A stretch of DNA of 64,000 nucleotides, taken from Hydrotalea sp. GTDB lineage: Bacteria > Bacteroidota > Bacteroidia > Chitinophagales > Chitinophagaceae. Positions 1-9,030 of the stretch are shown one piece after another. Under the pieces are notes generated by a model. The model was not told where the DNA came from. It did not search any database and saw only the letters and a list, made by a program, of their open reading frames with translations. The DNA lies in the NCBI GenBank assembly GCA_022402565.1, contig JAKRSC010000024.1:170042-234041 (forward strand), in the 5' to 3' direction. Position 1 is the stretch's first letter. The number at the start of each line of letters is the position of its first letter. The position numbers and the translations under genes were made by a program.

Positions 1-39
1 AATGTTTGCTCCTTGTATCGAAACCACTGATTCTGCCAT
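1..39 (-). CDS. ftsE: N-terminus of a probable FtsE-like ABC ATPase (partial)
   Basis: An ATG on the minus strand at 39 opens a frame that leaves the window after 13 codons, reading MAESVVSIQGANI. This resembles the first strand of ABC-transporter ATPases, and from memory the FtsE proteins of Bacteroidota start in a similar way (inference from a very short stretch). FtsE works with FtsX in the divisome. No Walker motif is inside the window, so the identity is tentative. The gene lies 53 bases downstream of the lipoprotein gene and in the same direction. Confidence 0.4.
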   Translation of the reverse strand, partial: MAESVVSIQGANI

Positions 40-92
40 AAACTCGCTTTTTGCAAATAAACGAAATAATTAAAGCAATTTCAACCCTTTCC

Positions 93-1238
93 TTATTGCC
101 AGTTAACAGTACGAATCCTTTGTACCAAAGCTGGAAAAGACTGCTGGTATAATTGCTGATATACAATGGCTCTATTAGGTGCTTGCACATTGCCATTAGC
201 TTGCACCAAACGCCAATCATCTGGACCCAATGCTTGCTGGTCGCCAGTAAATGTTGCATACTCATGTAACCAAGAATACTGTGAAGGAAAATTATCCCAC
301 ATTAACGGAAGCATAGACCCAGCTTCTGTAACTCTACATTCAAGATTTCCATGTGCTTGTAAAGTTAATCGTGTGATTTGTAACGTAGCATACACAGTCT
401 TATAAATAGGTTTTGCGGGAATCGATTTTGTTTCACCAGTTTTAATTTGCTTACTTACCGTTCTTGTGAATGTTTGTCGGTTTACAGGCTGAATAAAAAT
501 GTCAGTCCAACGTACATCTACCACACGATCTGGGTGAATGCGATTCATAAATGCTTCCTGATCTGTAAAAAATCTTACAAAGTTGGAATTACTCCATGTC
601 CTTAGCTCACGAACAAGCTCTCTTTGTAAAAGGTCTTGCTGCATACCCCAATATTGAAAAGAAAAAGAATGATAGTTAATGGGATTCACCATCACTTTCA
701 AGATGGCGCTTTCTTCGGCCATACGCATCATAGAAATGACATCTTTATAACCAGGCAATAAGCGATTTACTCGTTGAAACAAGTCGTATGCTTGTGCAGC
801 ATAAGAACGCTGGTTGTATCCCATAAAAACAATTGCCTGATTATAATAAGCGTCAGCAGCTTGATTACGCATTGCCTCAATCTCTCTATCATAAAATGGC
901 TCATCCACCCAACCCGCTGCAACGGGAGATGACTCAATGGCTTTAGCCAAATTATTCAGCAATTGATAGCGTGCCATCATTTTTTCAAAATTCTCGCCAG
1001 ATGGATAAGCAGAAAGTGCATCTATTTGTCGTAAATGATTAGACTTCGCCAAAGAGTAGCTTGTTTTTAGCATTTCTTTGGCCTCATAACCTTTCACCTC
1101 CCCTTTGTTAATTTGATCCAAGAGTGTAAAAACAGCTTGATCCTCACCCGGTACTTTAGATAGTTTTCCAGAAGATCCACAGGCAAGTAAGCCAATAATT
1201 AAGGCTAAAAGAAGCGTGTTGCACCATCTATTGCTCAT
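93..1238 (-). CDS. Orphan lipoprotein, function unknown
   Basis: The product is 381 residues. It begins with a lipoprotein signal: a hydrophobic stretch at residues 8-19 ends in LLAC, with Cys20 as the likely lipidation site, followed by GSSGK. The middle (about residues 100-185) is helical, with a stretch around AAQAYDLFQRVNRLLPGY that looks like a tetratricopeptide unit. The C-terminal half is probably beta-rich. I do not recognise a family. The longer frame starts with GTG at 1247; the ATG at 1238 is preferred because it puts the signal peptide at the N-terminus. The likely location is the periplasmic face of the inner or outer membrane. The probable ftsE follows in the same direction. Confidence 0.75.
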   Translation of the reverse strand: MSNRWCNTLLLALIIGLLACGSSGKLSKVPGEDQAVFTLLDQINKGEVKGYEAKEMLKTSYSLAKSNHLRQIDALSAYPSGENFEKMMARYQLLNNLAKAIESSPVAAGWVDEPFYDREIEAMRNQAADAYYNQAIVFMGYNQRSYAAQAYDLFQRVNRLLPGYKDVISMMRMAEESAILKVMVNPINYHSFSFQYWGMQQDLLQRELVRELRTWSNSNFVRFFTDQEAFMNRIHPDRVVDVRWTDIFIQPVNRQTFTRTVSKQIKTGETKSIPAKPIYKTVYATLQITRLTLQAHGNLECRVTEAGSMLPLMWDNFPSQYSWLHEYATFTGDQQALGPDDWRLVQANGNVQAPNRAIVYQQLYQQSFPALVQRIRTVNWQ

Positions 1239-1309
1239 TTCATACACCGTTTGTCAAGCAAATTATGGAACATGATGGATTATTCCTATTTTGCCTAAAA
1301 CTGTTTTAT

Positions 1310-1834
1310 ATGAAAAAAATATTCCAAGTAGGTTGTGTACTACTATTCTCTATGATCTCAATGCAAGCTTTTAGTCAACAAGATAAAAGCAAAAGACCTA
1401 GCCCACCAACTACTTCACAAGCAACACTTAGCAATGGTACTCAAGTTCAAATTCAATATGGACAACCGTCTGTAAAAGGAAGAACTATTGGCGACAACCT
1501 AGAACCTAAAGCAGGTAAAGTTTGGAGAACAGGAGCCAACGAAGCAACTGTGATTGAATTTTCTAAGGATGTTAAAGTGGAAGGCAAAGCCCTTAAAGCA
1601 GGTAAATATGCTCTATTCACCATTTGGGATGGTAAGGATGGATGGACTGTTATTTTTAGCAGCAACACTGGACAGTGGGGAGCATACGATTATAAAGAGG
1701 CAGAAGATGTGTTGCGCATTCAAGTAAAAGGCACAAAAAGAACTTTTTCGGAAAAACTACAACTAAATGCGAACAACAGTGGAAAAGTGGATGTGAACTG
1801 GGGCGATTACACGTTTTCTTTTTCAGTACAATAA
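1310..1834 (+). CDS. DUF2911 family secreted protein
   Basis: The product is 174 residues. A signal peptide (MKKIFQ, then a hydrophobic run ending in QAFSQQ) is followed by a beta-rich domain. The motifs YGQPSVKGRTI, WRTGANEAT, LKAGKYALFTI and WGDYTFSF match my memory of DUF2911, a common periplasmic family of Bacteroidota with no established function. A longer frame opens at the ATG at 1265, but its first 15 residues precede the signal peptide, and a TATTTTGC box lies at 1288-1295, so the ATG at 1310 is preferred. A hairpin terminator follows at 1863. Confidence 0.8.
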   Translation: MKKIFQVGCVLLFSMISMQAFSQQDKSKRPSPPTTSQATLSNGTQVQIQYGQPSVKGRTIGDNLEPKAGKVWRTGANEATVIEFSKDVKVEGKALKAGKYALFTIWDGKDGWTVIFSSNTGQWGAYDYKEAEDVLRIQVKGTKRTFSEKLQLNANNSGKVDVNWGDYTFSFSVQ

Positions 1835-1862
1835 TACTTCATTCAAAAAATATCATTCTCAG

Positions 1863-1885
1863 AGCTGCCAATGGCAGCTTTTTTG
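1863..1885 (+). terminator. Rho-independent terminator after the DUF2911 gene
   Basis: A perfect 7-bp stem, AGCTGCC paired with GGCAGCT around an AAT loop, is followed by a T-rich run. It lies about 30 bases after the stop codon. Confidence 0.8.
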
Positions 1886-1929
1886 TTTTTTTGTGCAACA
1901 AACCTACATTGGTATTGTTGTAAAGGTCC

Positions 1930-2724
1930 ATGGTACAAGCATATCACTTTTTAGCCAGCTGGCAGTTGTTTCCCGAAAAATGTGTGTTCGAAAAAGGACT
2001 GGCTCCCAAAAGCGGCAATTATAAAATTGAAACAGTTGAAAAAGGCCAATCTCTTCAATGTAGTATCAACTGGGTTTCTTTGGAAAATGAAGCTTTTTAT
2101 AGTCAATATACCGTTCGCCCCAATGGCGAACTGCAACCTATTGAGGAGCAAGATTGGGCAGATTCTATTCGTTGCGAAATTCCAAATGCTTCTACACTAT
2201 TAGTTGAGTGGTTCAAACAGGATGAAATGGTACTATCTGTTCAGCATGAAATTCTGCCGAATGGTTTTATGCGTGTTTCTCAAAAAGGAAAACAGGAAGA
2301 TGGTCAGCCTTTTACCAATACCGAAGTGTATCATAAACAATTGAGCGTATTGCCTTATGCTTCTTCAGTTGGAAGTGTTGCTATTCGTCCAACAAAAGAA
2401 GGTGTCATTAAGCACAAAGCATTGAGTGCGATGGAAGACCAAACCAATATGCAGCTCAACCAGATTAAAGAACAAATTGAATTACTGGCTCGACAAGCAC
2501 AGGAAATCAGAAAGAGAAAAGAATTGAGTTTAATGATTTATGAGGCGAAGCTGAATTTCAAACCGCAGATTGGACAAACATACCATCTCTATGAAAAGAG
2601 AGATGGCAGTCATATTCTTTCATTGGTAAGTCCTGCAGAATTTGGAGGCGGCGGAGGTCCCTATAAGAATTTCATCGCCAGTGTGCAACTGTTAGCAGAC
2701 CACACCTGGAGGGAAATTTCTTAA
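1930..2724 (+). CDS. DUF2452 domain protein with an extra N-terminal beta domain
   Basis: The product is 264 residues with no signal peptide. Residues about 155-264 carry the features I associate with DUF2452: RPTKEGVIKHKALSAMEDQT, then a long helix (QLNQIKEQIELLARQAQEI), then YHLYEKRDG and a C-terminal FIASVQLLADHTW. Residues 1-140 are a separate beta-rich region (HFLASWQLFPEKC, INWVSLENEAFYSQYTV) with a lipocalin-like look; that assignment is only an impression. Function is unknown. The stop codon overlaps the end of the convergent UbiD-family gene by four bases, and there is no terminator between them. Confidence 0.7.
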   Translation: MVQAYHFLASWQLFPEKCVFEKGLAPKSGNYKIETVEKGQSLQCSINWVSLENEAFYSQYTVRPNGELQPIEEQDWADSIRCEIPNASTLLVEWFKQDEMVLSVQHEILPNGFMRVSQKGKQEDGQPFTNTEVYHKQLSVLPYASSVGSVAIRPTKEGVIKHKALSAMEDQTNMQLNQIKEQIELLARQAQEIRKRKELSLMIYEAKLNFKPQIGQTYHLYEKRDGSHILSLVSPAEFGGGGGPYKNFIASVQLLADHTWREIS

Positions 2725-4565
2725 TCAAGAACTCCGTATAAGCTTCCACCTTTATCAAACAAACGGTCAATTTTCTTTTCAACCGCCGGATCTTTTTCAA
2801 CGGGTGGAGCATGGTGTTTTTTGATCCTTGCATCTATCACCAACGGACCTTTACAGCCCCAATGCTTATTTTCTTGAAAGCTTTCTATTCCGTACATATC
2901 GTGAGATGGATTACACCTTGTATAGGTCACCCATAAATAATTATTCATGGTAGCCGATACAAAGCTTGCATCATCTGCAATCACCAAAATGGGAACGCCT
3001 TCTAATTCTTTGAGTTGATGCTTTAACTGCTCATTCAACATGTCCATTTCAGATTTTGCTGAAGTGTAATCAGTAAATGCTGCAGTTTGGAGAGCAATCA
3101 CACCCGGCATACATACGCTTGGATTTTCAAAATGCTTTAATGACTGCAAGACTGATGGCACTTCGCGACAAAGTTCTCTCTTCTTTTCTCCAAATGCAGC
3201 CAACACTACTTTACTTCCCGAATTCAATCCTGTTCCACTGTAATCCAGTGTATCAATGGTGGTTTGTGTATGGAAATGAAGATCGCGTGTCAAATCAATT
3301 CGTTCCAGCAAATACTCCATGAACTTATCTACGTGATGCGTAGTAAGTTGATTCGTTGGATCTGCAGTGATGAATAAAAACTTGGCCAAACTTAATTGAC
3401 CTGTTCCCAAAATATGATTGGCAATAGTCAGCAATTCAGCAGGATGCTGCGTAGGCAAATAAGGCGTGTATCGCTCGCTGCCTATAGCTAATAAAAGCGG
3501 ATGCACCCCAGCAGCATCTACTGCATGCACTTCTTTAACTCCTGGAATTTCCTGCGGAATAGCTGCTCCAGTTAATTCATGAATGAGCGCACCAAAGCTG
3601 GTATCTTCCTGAGGAGGTCTTCCCACCACAGTGAATGGCCAAATGGCATTCTTTCTTGCATATACGCGCTGCACACGCATTAAAGGGAAAGGATGCGTGA
3701 GACTATAATAACCCAAGTGGTCACCGAATGGTCCTTCGGGTTTGTTTTCTTCTGGATAAACCAATCCAGTAATGACAAAATCTGCGTCGGTACTTACACA
3801 TTGACCTTGATCGTCGTATGCATATCTAAATCTTCTTCCTCCCAACACTCCAGCAAAAGTCATTTCACTCATTCCCTCCGGCAAAGGCATCACCGCACTC
3901 AGGGTGTGGGAAGGCGGACCACCCACAAAGCAACTTACTTTTAATGGCTGTCCTTTTTTATTGGCCTTGGTTTGATGCACGCCAATACCTCTGTGTAGCT
4001 GATAATGAAGACCAATCTCTTCATCCATCTTATACTCATTACCAGACAACTGAATTCGATACATGCCCAAATTCGACTTCATAATTCCTGGTTGATCTAT
4101 ATCTTCTGTATACACTTGCGGAAGGGTAACAAACGCACCACCATCCATCGGCCAGTGCTGAATCAAAGGCAAATCAGAAATTTTGATTTGCTCATACATG
4201 ACAGGTTTTGAAATAGGATTCTTTAGAGGCAATGCTTTTGCTGCAGCCAATCCGGTATTGATATATTGCCAAGGCTTTTTAAGCGCACGCATTGGGTCTC
4301 CTTTTAGATCAATTAACTGCTGAACCAATTGAAATGTATCTCGAAACATGAATTTGCTTCTATCAATAGAACCAAACAAATTGGAAGCGGCTCTAAAACG
4401 ACTGCCTTTCACATTTTCAAACAAAAGTGCAGGTCCACCTGCCTCATACACACGCATATGAATAGCCGCCATTTCAAGATGAGGGTCTACTTCTTCCTTA
4501 ATTCTAACCAAATGCCCATGCTTCTCCAAATCCAATAAACATGCTTCCAAACTACTGTATGCCAT
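2721..4565 (-). CDS. UbiD family decarboxylase
   Basis: The product is 614 residues and belongs to the UbiD family of prenylated-FMN-dependent decarboxylases, which act on aromatic or unsaturated acids. Family signs are the N-terminal alpha/beta region (DPHLEMAAI, GPALLFENV), FGDHLGYY preceded by PEGP, and FTVVGRPPQEDT. Bacteroidota members of this length are usually annotated as menaquinone biosynthesis decarboxylases; the substrate is not proven here. The cofactor maker UbiX is not in the window. The longest frame starts with TTG at 4574; the ATG at 4565 (MAYSSLEAC) is preferred. The gene overlaps the convergent DUF2452 gene by four bases. Confidence 0.85.
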   Translation of the reverse strand: MAYSSLEACLLDLEKHGHLVRIKEEVDPHLEMAAIHMRVYEAGGPALLFENVKGSRFRAASNLFGSIDRSKFMFRDTFQLVQQLIDLKGDPMRALKKPWQYINTGLAAAKALPLKNPISKPVMYEQIKISDLPLIQHWPMDGGAFVTLPQVYTEDIDQPGIMKSNLGMYRIQLSGNEYKMDEEIGLHYQLHRGIGVHQTKANKKGQPLKVSCFVGGPPSHTLSAVMPLPEGMSEMTFAGVLGGRRFRYAYDDQGQCVSTDADFVITGLVYPEENKPEGPFGDHLGYYSLTHPFPLMRVQRVYARKNAIWPFTVVGRPPQEDTSFGALIHELTGAAIPQEIPGVKEVHAVDAAGVHPLLLAIGSERYTPYLPTQHPAELLTIANHILGTGQLSLAKFLFITADPTNQLTTHHVDKFMEYLLERIDLTRDLHFHTQTTIDTLDYSGTGLNSGSKVVLAAFGEKKRELCREVPSVLQSLKHFENPSVCMPGVIALQTAAFTDYTSAKSEMDMLNEQLKHQLKELEGVPILVIADDASFVSATMNNYLWVTYTRCNPSHDMYGIESFQENKHWGCKGPLVIDARIKKHHAPPVEKDPAVEKKIDRLFDKGGSLYGVLD

Positions 4566-4636
4566 ACTGTTCAATTTCTGAATAAAGATACTTGAGATGT
4601 AACAAGCAAAGCGCGCAATTGTTATCTTGTAGCTGC

Positions 4637-6097
4637 ATGCGAATGACTAATTTTTTGTTATTAAAGTCAGAAAAAGAGAAGATCAAGCTTTTTCTGTTGC
4701 TATATGCTTGTATTATGTTCTGTACCATGCTTGTTGCAAATGGTACAGGAGATGAAGGCGATAGTGTGTATCATTTTTTATTTGCGAAATATGCTGGCCA
4801 ATATCCGGCGCACTTTTTTGACCACTGGGCAAAACCTTTATACGTATTGTGTGCTTTTCCGTTCGCGCAAATTGGCTTTACTGGAGTTAAGCTCATGAAT
4901 ATTGGCTGGTCTACTCTATCGGTTTGGAGATCTTATCAAATTGCACAGCATGCAAAAATTGCTAACGCATGGATGGCACCTTTGCTATTGTGCAGCATGC
5001 CTATGTTTAATTCGCTTACATTAAGCGGACTAACTGAACCTATGTTTGCTGCTTGTTTGAGTTCTGCACTTTATTTTTTGTTGAAGGAGAAATGGAAACC
5101 AGCCATCTTATTGCTGTCATTTCTTCCATTTATTCGCTCTGAGGGCTTGTTGGTAGTAGGATGGGTGATGCTGTATCTTTTATGGGAAAAACAATACCGA
5201 TTATTGCCACTACTGCTTGTTGGACATATAACATATGCATTAGCGGGAAGTTGGGTGCATGGAGACGTTTCATGGGTATTTACTAAAATGAGTTATGCTA
5301 CCTGGGACAGTGCTTATGGAAAGGGAACATGGTTACATTTTATTGAACGCTTACCAGAAATTGTAGGCAGTCCACTTGCAATGCTGTTCTACGGTGGACT
5401 TTTACTGCTTGTAGTTCAAGTTTGGAAGTTTATATTTAGAGAGCATACCAGGCAAGAAGGCATCTTTGTATGGCTCATATGGGGAACATCCTTTTTATAT
5501 TTTTTTGCTCATACAGCATTTTGGGCATTGGGTATTTTTAATTCCTTTGGTATGTTGCGTGTGATGGTTGGGATTGCTCCTCTATTAGCTGTTGTGCTAC
5601 TTCAACAAATTCAATTCCTGTTTGAATGGATAGAACAGCCGAAAATAAAACAATGGTGTTTATACATTTTGTTTGCAGGTATTGCTATTTATCCTTTTAC
5701 TGGTCATACTTATGCTTATGCTTGGAAGCGAGATTTTATGCTTCGTGCCGATCAACAGGCACAGTCTTCCATTCCGAAATGGCTGAAAGAAAACAGACCC
5801 GACTATGCAAAGAGGCGATTCTTCTATGAAGCTTCTTATTTGAGTGTTTTGTTGCAGCACGACTGGTGGAATCCAAACCAACACAGGCGTATAAGAGGCG
5901 CTTTTGAAGTGAATGATTTTAAAAAAGGCGATATGCTCATTTGGGACGATTGGTTTGCTGTGGTGGAAGGGCTATGTGAATGGGAGCCTTTGGAAAAAGA
6001 TAAAAGGTTTCAGCTCCTCTATACCACTTCTGAGAAAGATCCTTGGAACAATATCAGAACGACGAAGGTTTTGGAGTTTATGGGTGATGGAAATTGA
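4637..6097 (+). CDS. Polytopic membrane protein, probable GT-C type glycosyltransferase
   Basis: The product is 486 residues with about ten hydrophobic segments. Just after the first membrane segment comes TGDEGDSVYHFLF (acidic residues near positions 39-42). An acidic motif in the first outer loop is typical of GT-C glycosyltransferases such as the PMT and ArnT types, which move sugars from lipid carriers on the periplasmic side. I assign the fold by layout, not by a specific family. A soluble C-terminal tail (about residues 390-486) ends with HDWW and WDDW motifs. The longest frame starts with TTG at 4592; the ATG at 4637 or 4643 is more likely. The gene is probably transcribed alone, with pdxJ following after 41 bases. 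Confidence 0.6.
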   Translation: MRMTNFLLLKSEKEKIKLFLLLYACIMFCTMLVANGTGDEGDSVYHFLFAKYAGQYPAHFFDHWAKPLYVLCAFPFAQIGFTGVKLMNIGWSTLSVWRSYQIAQHAKIANAWMAPLLLCSMPMFNSLTLSGLTEPMFAACLSSALYFLLKEKWKPAILLLSFLPFIRSEGLLVVGWVMLYLLWEKQYRLLPLLLVGHITYALAGSWVHGDVSWVFTKMSYATWDSAYGKGTWLHFIERLPEIVGSPLAMLFYGGLLLLVVQVWKFIFREHTRQEGIFVWLIWGTSFLYFFAHTAFWALGIFNSFGMLRVMVGIAPLLAVVLLQQIQFLFEWIEQPKIKQWCLYILFAGIAIYPFTGHTYAYAWKRDFMLRADQQAQSSIPKWLKENRPDYAKRRFFYEASYLSVLLQHDWWNPNQHRRIRGAFEVNDFKKGDMLIWDDWFAVVEGLCEWEPLEKDKRFQLLYTTSEKDPWNNIRTTKVLEFMGDGN

Positions 6098-6126
6098 ACG
6101 CATGAAGCACTCCGCCGGCCATTCCC

Positions 6127-6136
6127 TAACTTTGCA
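6127..6136 (+). promoter_or_regulatory. -7 box of the pdxJ promoter
   Basis: TAACTTTGCA matches the Bacteroidota -7 consensus TAnnTTTG. It ends two bases before the pdxJ ATG, so transcription from it would give a leaderless or nearly leaderless mRNA. No clear upstream TTTG is seen at the expected distance. Confidence 0.45.
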
Positions 6137-6138
6137 GA

Positions 6139-6864
6139 ATGACTAAATTATCTGTCAACATCAACAAGTTCGCCACAATTCGTAACAGTCGTGGTGGCAA
6201 CAACCCCAACCTCATACAGGTGACACAAGATGCAGAAAGATTCGGAGCAGAAGGAATTACTGTGCACCCAAGACCCGACGAACGCCATATTCGTTATGCT
6301 GATGTTCGTGCAATACGACCTCTAATTACAACCGAATTCAATATTGAGGGCAACCCAACTGAACAGAAATTTGTAGACCTGGTGCTTGAAGTCATGCCAC
6401 ATCAAGTAACATTGGTTCCGGATGCATTGGGTCAATTGACCAGCAACCACGGTTGGAATACCATTGAGCACCAGGAATATTTGAAAAGCATCATAGCCAT
6501 ATTTAAAAAAGCTGGTATTAGAGTTTCAATTTTCGTAGATCCCATTCCTGAAATGATCATTGCTGCTGCATCTACAGGTACTGATAGAATTGAACTTTAC
6601 ACAGAGCAATATGCAAAAATGTTTGAAGAGGGAAAGCCGGAAGAAGCCATAGCACCTTATGTGCAAGCAGCCAAAATTGCGCAAGAACATGGATTAGGAT
6701 TGAATGCAGGGCATGATTTAGATTCAAAGAATTTGGGTTATTTAATAAGGCATATTCCTTGGATAGATGAAGTAAGTATTGGACATGCTTTGGTCTGCGA
6801 CTCACTGTATTGGGGCTTTGAAAATACCATCCAGATTTATCGCAGGGCTATTTCCAACAGATAG
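6139..6864 (+). CDS. pdxJ: Pyridoxine 5'-phosphate synthase
   Basis: The product is 241 residues, the usual size for PdxJ. The enzyme joins 3-amino-2-oxopropyl phosphate and 1-deoxy-D-xylulose 5-phosphate to make pyridoxine 5'-phosphate, the last ring-forming step of the DXP-dependent vitamin B6 pathway. Family motifs are VNINKFATIRNSRGG at the N-terminus, GITVHPRPDERHI, TTEFNIEGNP, QVTLVPD, and the C-terminal GLNAGHDLD and VSIGHALV. It is a cytoplasmic TIM barrel. purE follows 29 bases downstream in the same direction and may share its transcript, although purE has its own promoter-like box. Confidence 0.96.
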   Translation: MTKLSVNINKFATIRNSRGGNNPNLIQVTQDAERFGAEGITVHPRPDERHIRYADVRAIRPLITTEFNIEGNPTEQKFVDLVLEVMPHQVTLVPDALGQLTSNHGWNTIEHQEYLKSIIAIFKKAGIRVSIFVDPIPEMIIAAASTGTDRIELYTEQYAKMFEEGKPEEAIAPYVQAAKIAQEHGLGLNAGHDLDSKNLGYLIRHIPWIDEVSIGHALVCDSLYWGFENTIQIYRRAISNR

Positions 6865-6893
6865 CATCTGATTGAAAAGTTGTAATTTGCCTC

Positions 6894-7412
6894 ATGGAAA
6901 AAGCCGCACAAGTTGGAATCATCATGGGTAGCGACAGCGATTTACCCATCATGCAGGAAGCTGCAAAATTCTTACAAGACCTCGATATTCCATTTGAACT
7001 TACTATTGTATCTGCACACAGAACGCCACAACGTTTAATGGAATATGCATCTAAAGCAAAAGAAAGAGGGCTACAAGTAATTATTGCTGGTGCCGGCGGT
7101 GCTGCACACTTACCCGGAATGGTAGCATCTATCACTCCATTGCCTGTCATTGGCGTTCCTATAAAATCTTCTAATAGCATAGATGGATGGGATTCCGTTT
7201 TGTCCATCTTACAAATGCCCAATGGCATACCCGTTGCAACAGTAGCTTTGAACGGAGCAAAAAATGCAGGAATTTTAGCTGCATCCATATTGGGATCATC
7301 TAACGCCGATATACTCCAAAAGGTAGCTTCATACAAAGCAAAGTTGGAGCAACAAGTGCTCGACAAAGTACAGCAAGTAAAAGAAAAAGGCTGGCCGAAT
7401 AGCTTCGATTAA
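6894..7412 (+). CDS. purE: N5-carboxyaminoimidazole ribonucleotide mutase
   Basis: The product is 172 residues and is a class I PurE. It moves the carboxyl group of N5-CAIR to carbon 4 to form CAIR in purine synthesis. The signature motifs are GIIMGSDSDLP near residues 8-18, SAHRTPQRL near 41-49 with the catalytic His, and IAGAGGAAHLPGMVAS. The partner PurK is not in the window. A TAATTTGC box lies at 6883-6890, just upstream of the ATG, so a very short leader is likely. The gene ends eight bases before the stop codon of the convergent bshC. Confidence 0.96.
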   Translation: MEKAAQVGIIMGSDSDLPIMQEAAKFLQDLDIPFELTIVSAHRTPQRLMEYASKAKERGLQVIIAGAGGAAHLPGMVASITPLPVIGVPIKSSNSIDGWDSVLSILQMPNGIPVATVALNGAKNAGILAASILGSSNADILQKVASYKAKLEQQVLDKVQQVKEKGWPNSFD

Positions 7413-7419
7413 AACTTCC

Positions 7420-9030
7420 CTATATATGCACAATCGTAAACTCTTGCTCTAATCCCAGTGAGTTTCTATGAATAGCATGCATCCATTCAGTGCCATACTT
7501 TGCAAAAAAGTAAGAGAAGTTTTCTTTTCTCTCCTGCAATGAACCACCCGGAAAAAGCTTTGCTCGCAATGCGGTAAGCTGCTGTAATGCGTCCGACATA
7601 GATCTTTTTTCAGCACGCAGCACCTTTTTGGATACACCTTCCATTTTATTATTTGTCTGCTGAGCGAATGCTGCAATATGCTGAGCCAATGTAGGATCTA
7701 CATCTAGTATGTTTTTTCCCAACCGTTCAAATAGGTTTTGCAATTCAGCCTGATACTCCTCTACTCTCCAAGTTCTGTTGGTATTTCGATTCACCCACCA
7801 TACTTCCTGATCATGCGCAGATGCAAACAATACTTGATTGGTAAGGCCGGTTTTACGTTGTAAGGCCACATCATTTTCTTCCATGCACAGGAATGAATTT
7901 CGTAACACCAATATGGGATAAAACACATTAGCTGCTGCAAATACTTGCTTCAACTCCATCCAATACGATAATTCTGCACCGCCTCCAATGAAAACAAGAT
8001 TAGGCAAGATTGTTTCTTGATATACACCTCTTAGTATAACGTTTGGACTAAAGCGTTCCGGATTGGAATGTAGCTCAGCCTTTAAGTCTTCGAAAGACCA
8101 TTTTTTTCCTGTATCAACTGCATTGTACACTCCATCATTGAATTCAATTCGCTCCCTCACATGTTCATGCAAGTAAAAGAGATTGATAGGCCTTCCTGTA
8201 ACCTGAACCTTGTATTTTGTAGAAAGTAAATCGATACTGGGCTGCAATGCTGATGCAGAAAACTGTTCTTCCAACTCACGCAGCATCACTGCGGCAAACT
8301 GATCTTTCAATCGATGGTCATCGGGAATCAATACCAAAAGTCCATATTCGCTGAATAAATCTTGCATCAAAATTAGGGTTGCCTGTTGAATGGTTCTACC
8401 CTTTTGATAAGCTTTCGAAAAAAGACCCATCAAATGTTGACCATGCTCCAAAACAGATAGCTGTCCCTTCATTGAGTCAATTTCCTTCAAAAGCAAATCA
8501 TCCACAGTCATTCTTCCCACTGCACCTGTTTGGTCGGTATTCCATTTTCTGCCGTGGCCCTGGATAGTCCATGTACCTAACTCGTCGAGGTCCGCATCCT
8601 CACTCCCCATGTAATAGACCGGAACAAAGGAATAGCCGGAATGTTTTTCAGATAAGTCTTTCGCCAATGCAATGGCATGAAAAATTTTATAGATCACATA
8701 CAGTGGTCCTGTAAAGAGATTAGGCTGATGTGCGGTAGTAATAGTAAAGCAGTTGGGGCTCAAGAGATTTTTCAAATGCGCTTCCTGGGCATTTGAAGGA
8801 TGCAGTCCCGCTTCTTCCAGCTGACTTCTCAACACATCTACCAACAAAGTTCTGTTGGTAGTAAATTGTTGACGTTGCTCAATTGCTTTCTCTATTCCCT
8901 TTGCATCCGGAGTGAATGCATAGAACTGTTTCAACCATTCATTACCATTCAGATAATCTACTACTTGCTTTGTAAAGTATCCTGTTTCTGCGTATGTAAT
9001 TCTCTGGCAATCGTTGTTCATGGCATGCAT
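7420..9030 (-). CDS. bshC: Bacillithiol synthase, cysteine-adding enzyme
   Basis: The product is 536 residues, close to the size of Bacillus BshC (YllA). BshC is assigned the last step of bacillithiol synthesis, adding cysteine to glucosaminyl malate. Seen motifs include TTAHQPNLFTGPLYVIYKI near residue 97, YMGSEDADLDE, VTGRPINLFYLH, and a C-terminal helical region with KKVLRAEKRS. Some Bacteroidota make this thiol. BshA and BshB are not in the window. The gene follows rimO directly with no spacing, so the two are likely co-transcribed. A second ATG at 9021 (MNNDCQ) is an alternative start. Confidence 0.9.
   Translation of the reverse strand: MHAMNNDCQRITYAETGYFTKQVVDYLNGNEWLKQFYAFTPDAKGIEKAIEQRQQFTTNRTLLVDVLRSQLEEAGLHPSNAQEAHLKNLLSPNCFTITTAHQPNLFTGPLYVIYKIFHAIALAKDLSEKHSGYSFVPVYYMGSEDADLDELGTWTIQGHGRKWNTDQTGAVGRMTVDDLLLKEIDSMKGQLSVLEHGQHLMGLFSKAYQKGRTIQQATLILMQDLFSEYGLLVLIPDDHRLKDQFAAVMLRELEEQFSASALQPSIDLLSTKYKVQVTGRPINLFYLHEHVRERIEFNDGVYNAVDTGKKWSFEDLKAELHSNPERFSPNVILRGVYQETILPNLVFIGGGAELSYWMELKQVFAAANVFYPILVLRNSFLCMEENDVALQRKTGLTNQVLFASAHDQEVWWVNRNTNRTWRVEEYQAELQNLFERLGKNILDVDPTLAQHIAAFAQQTNNKMEGVSKKVLRAEKRSMSDALQQLTALRAKLFPGGSLQERKENFSYFFAKYGTEWMHAIHRNSLGLEQEFTIVHI

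Noticed and set aside
6848-7366. A 172-codon open frame on the strand opposite to purE
   Set aside because: It is the same length as purE and lies almost exactly over it, has no recognisable domain, and is typical shadow coding.
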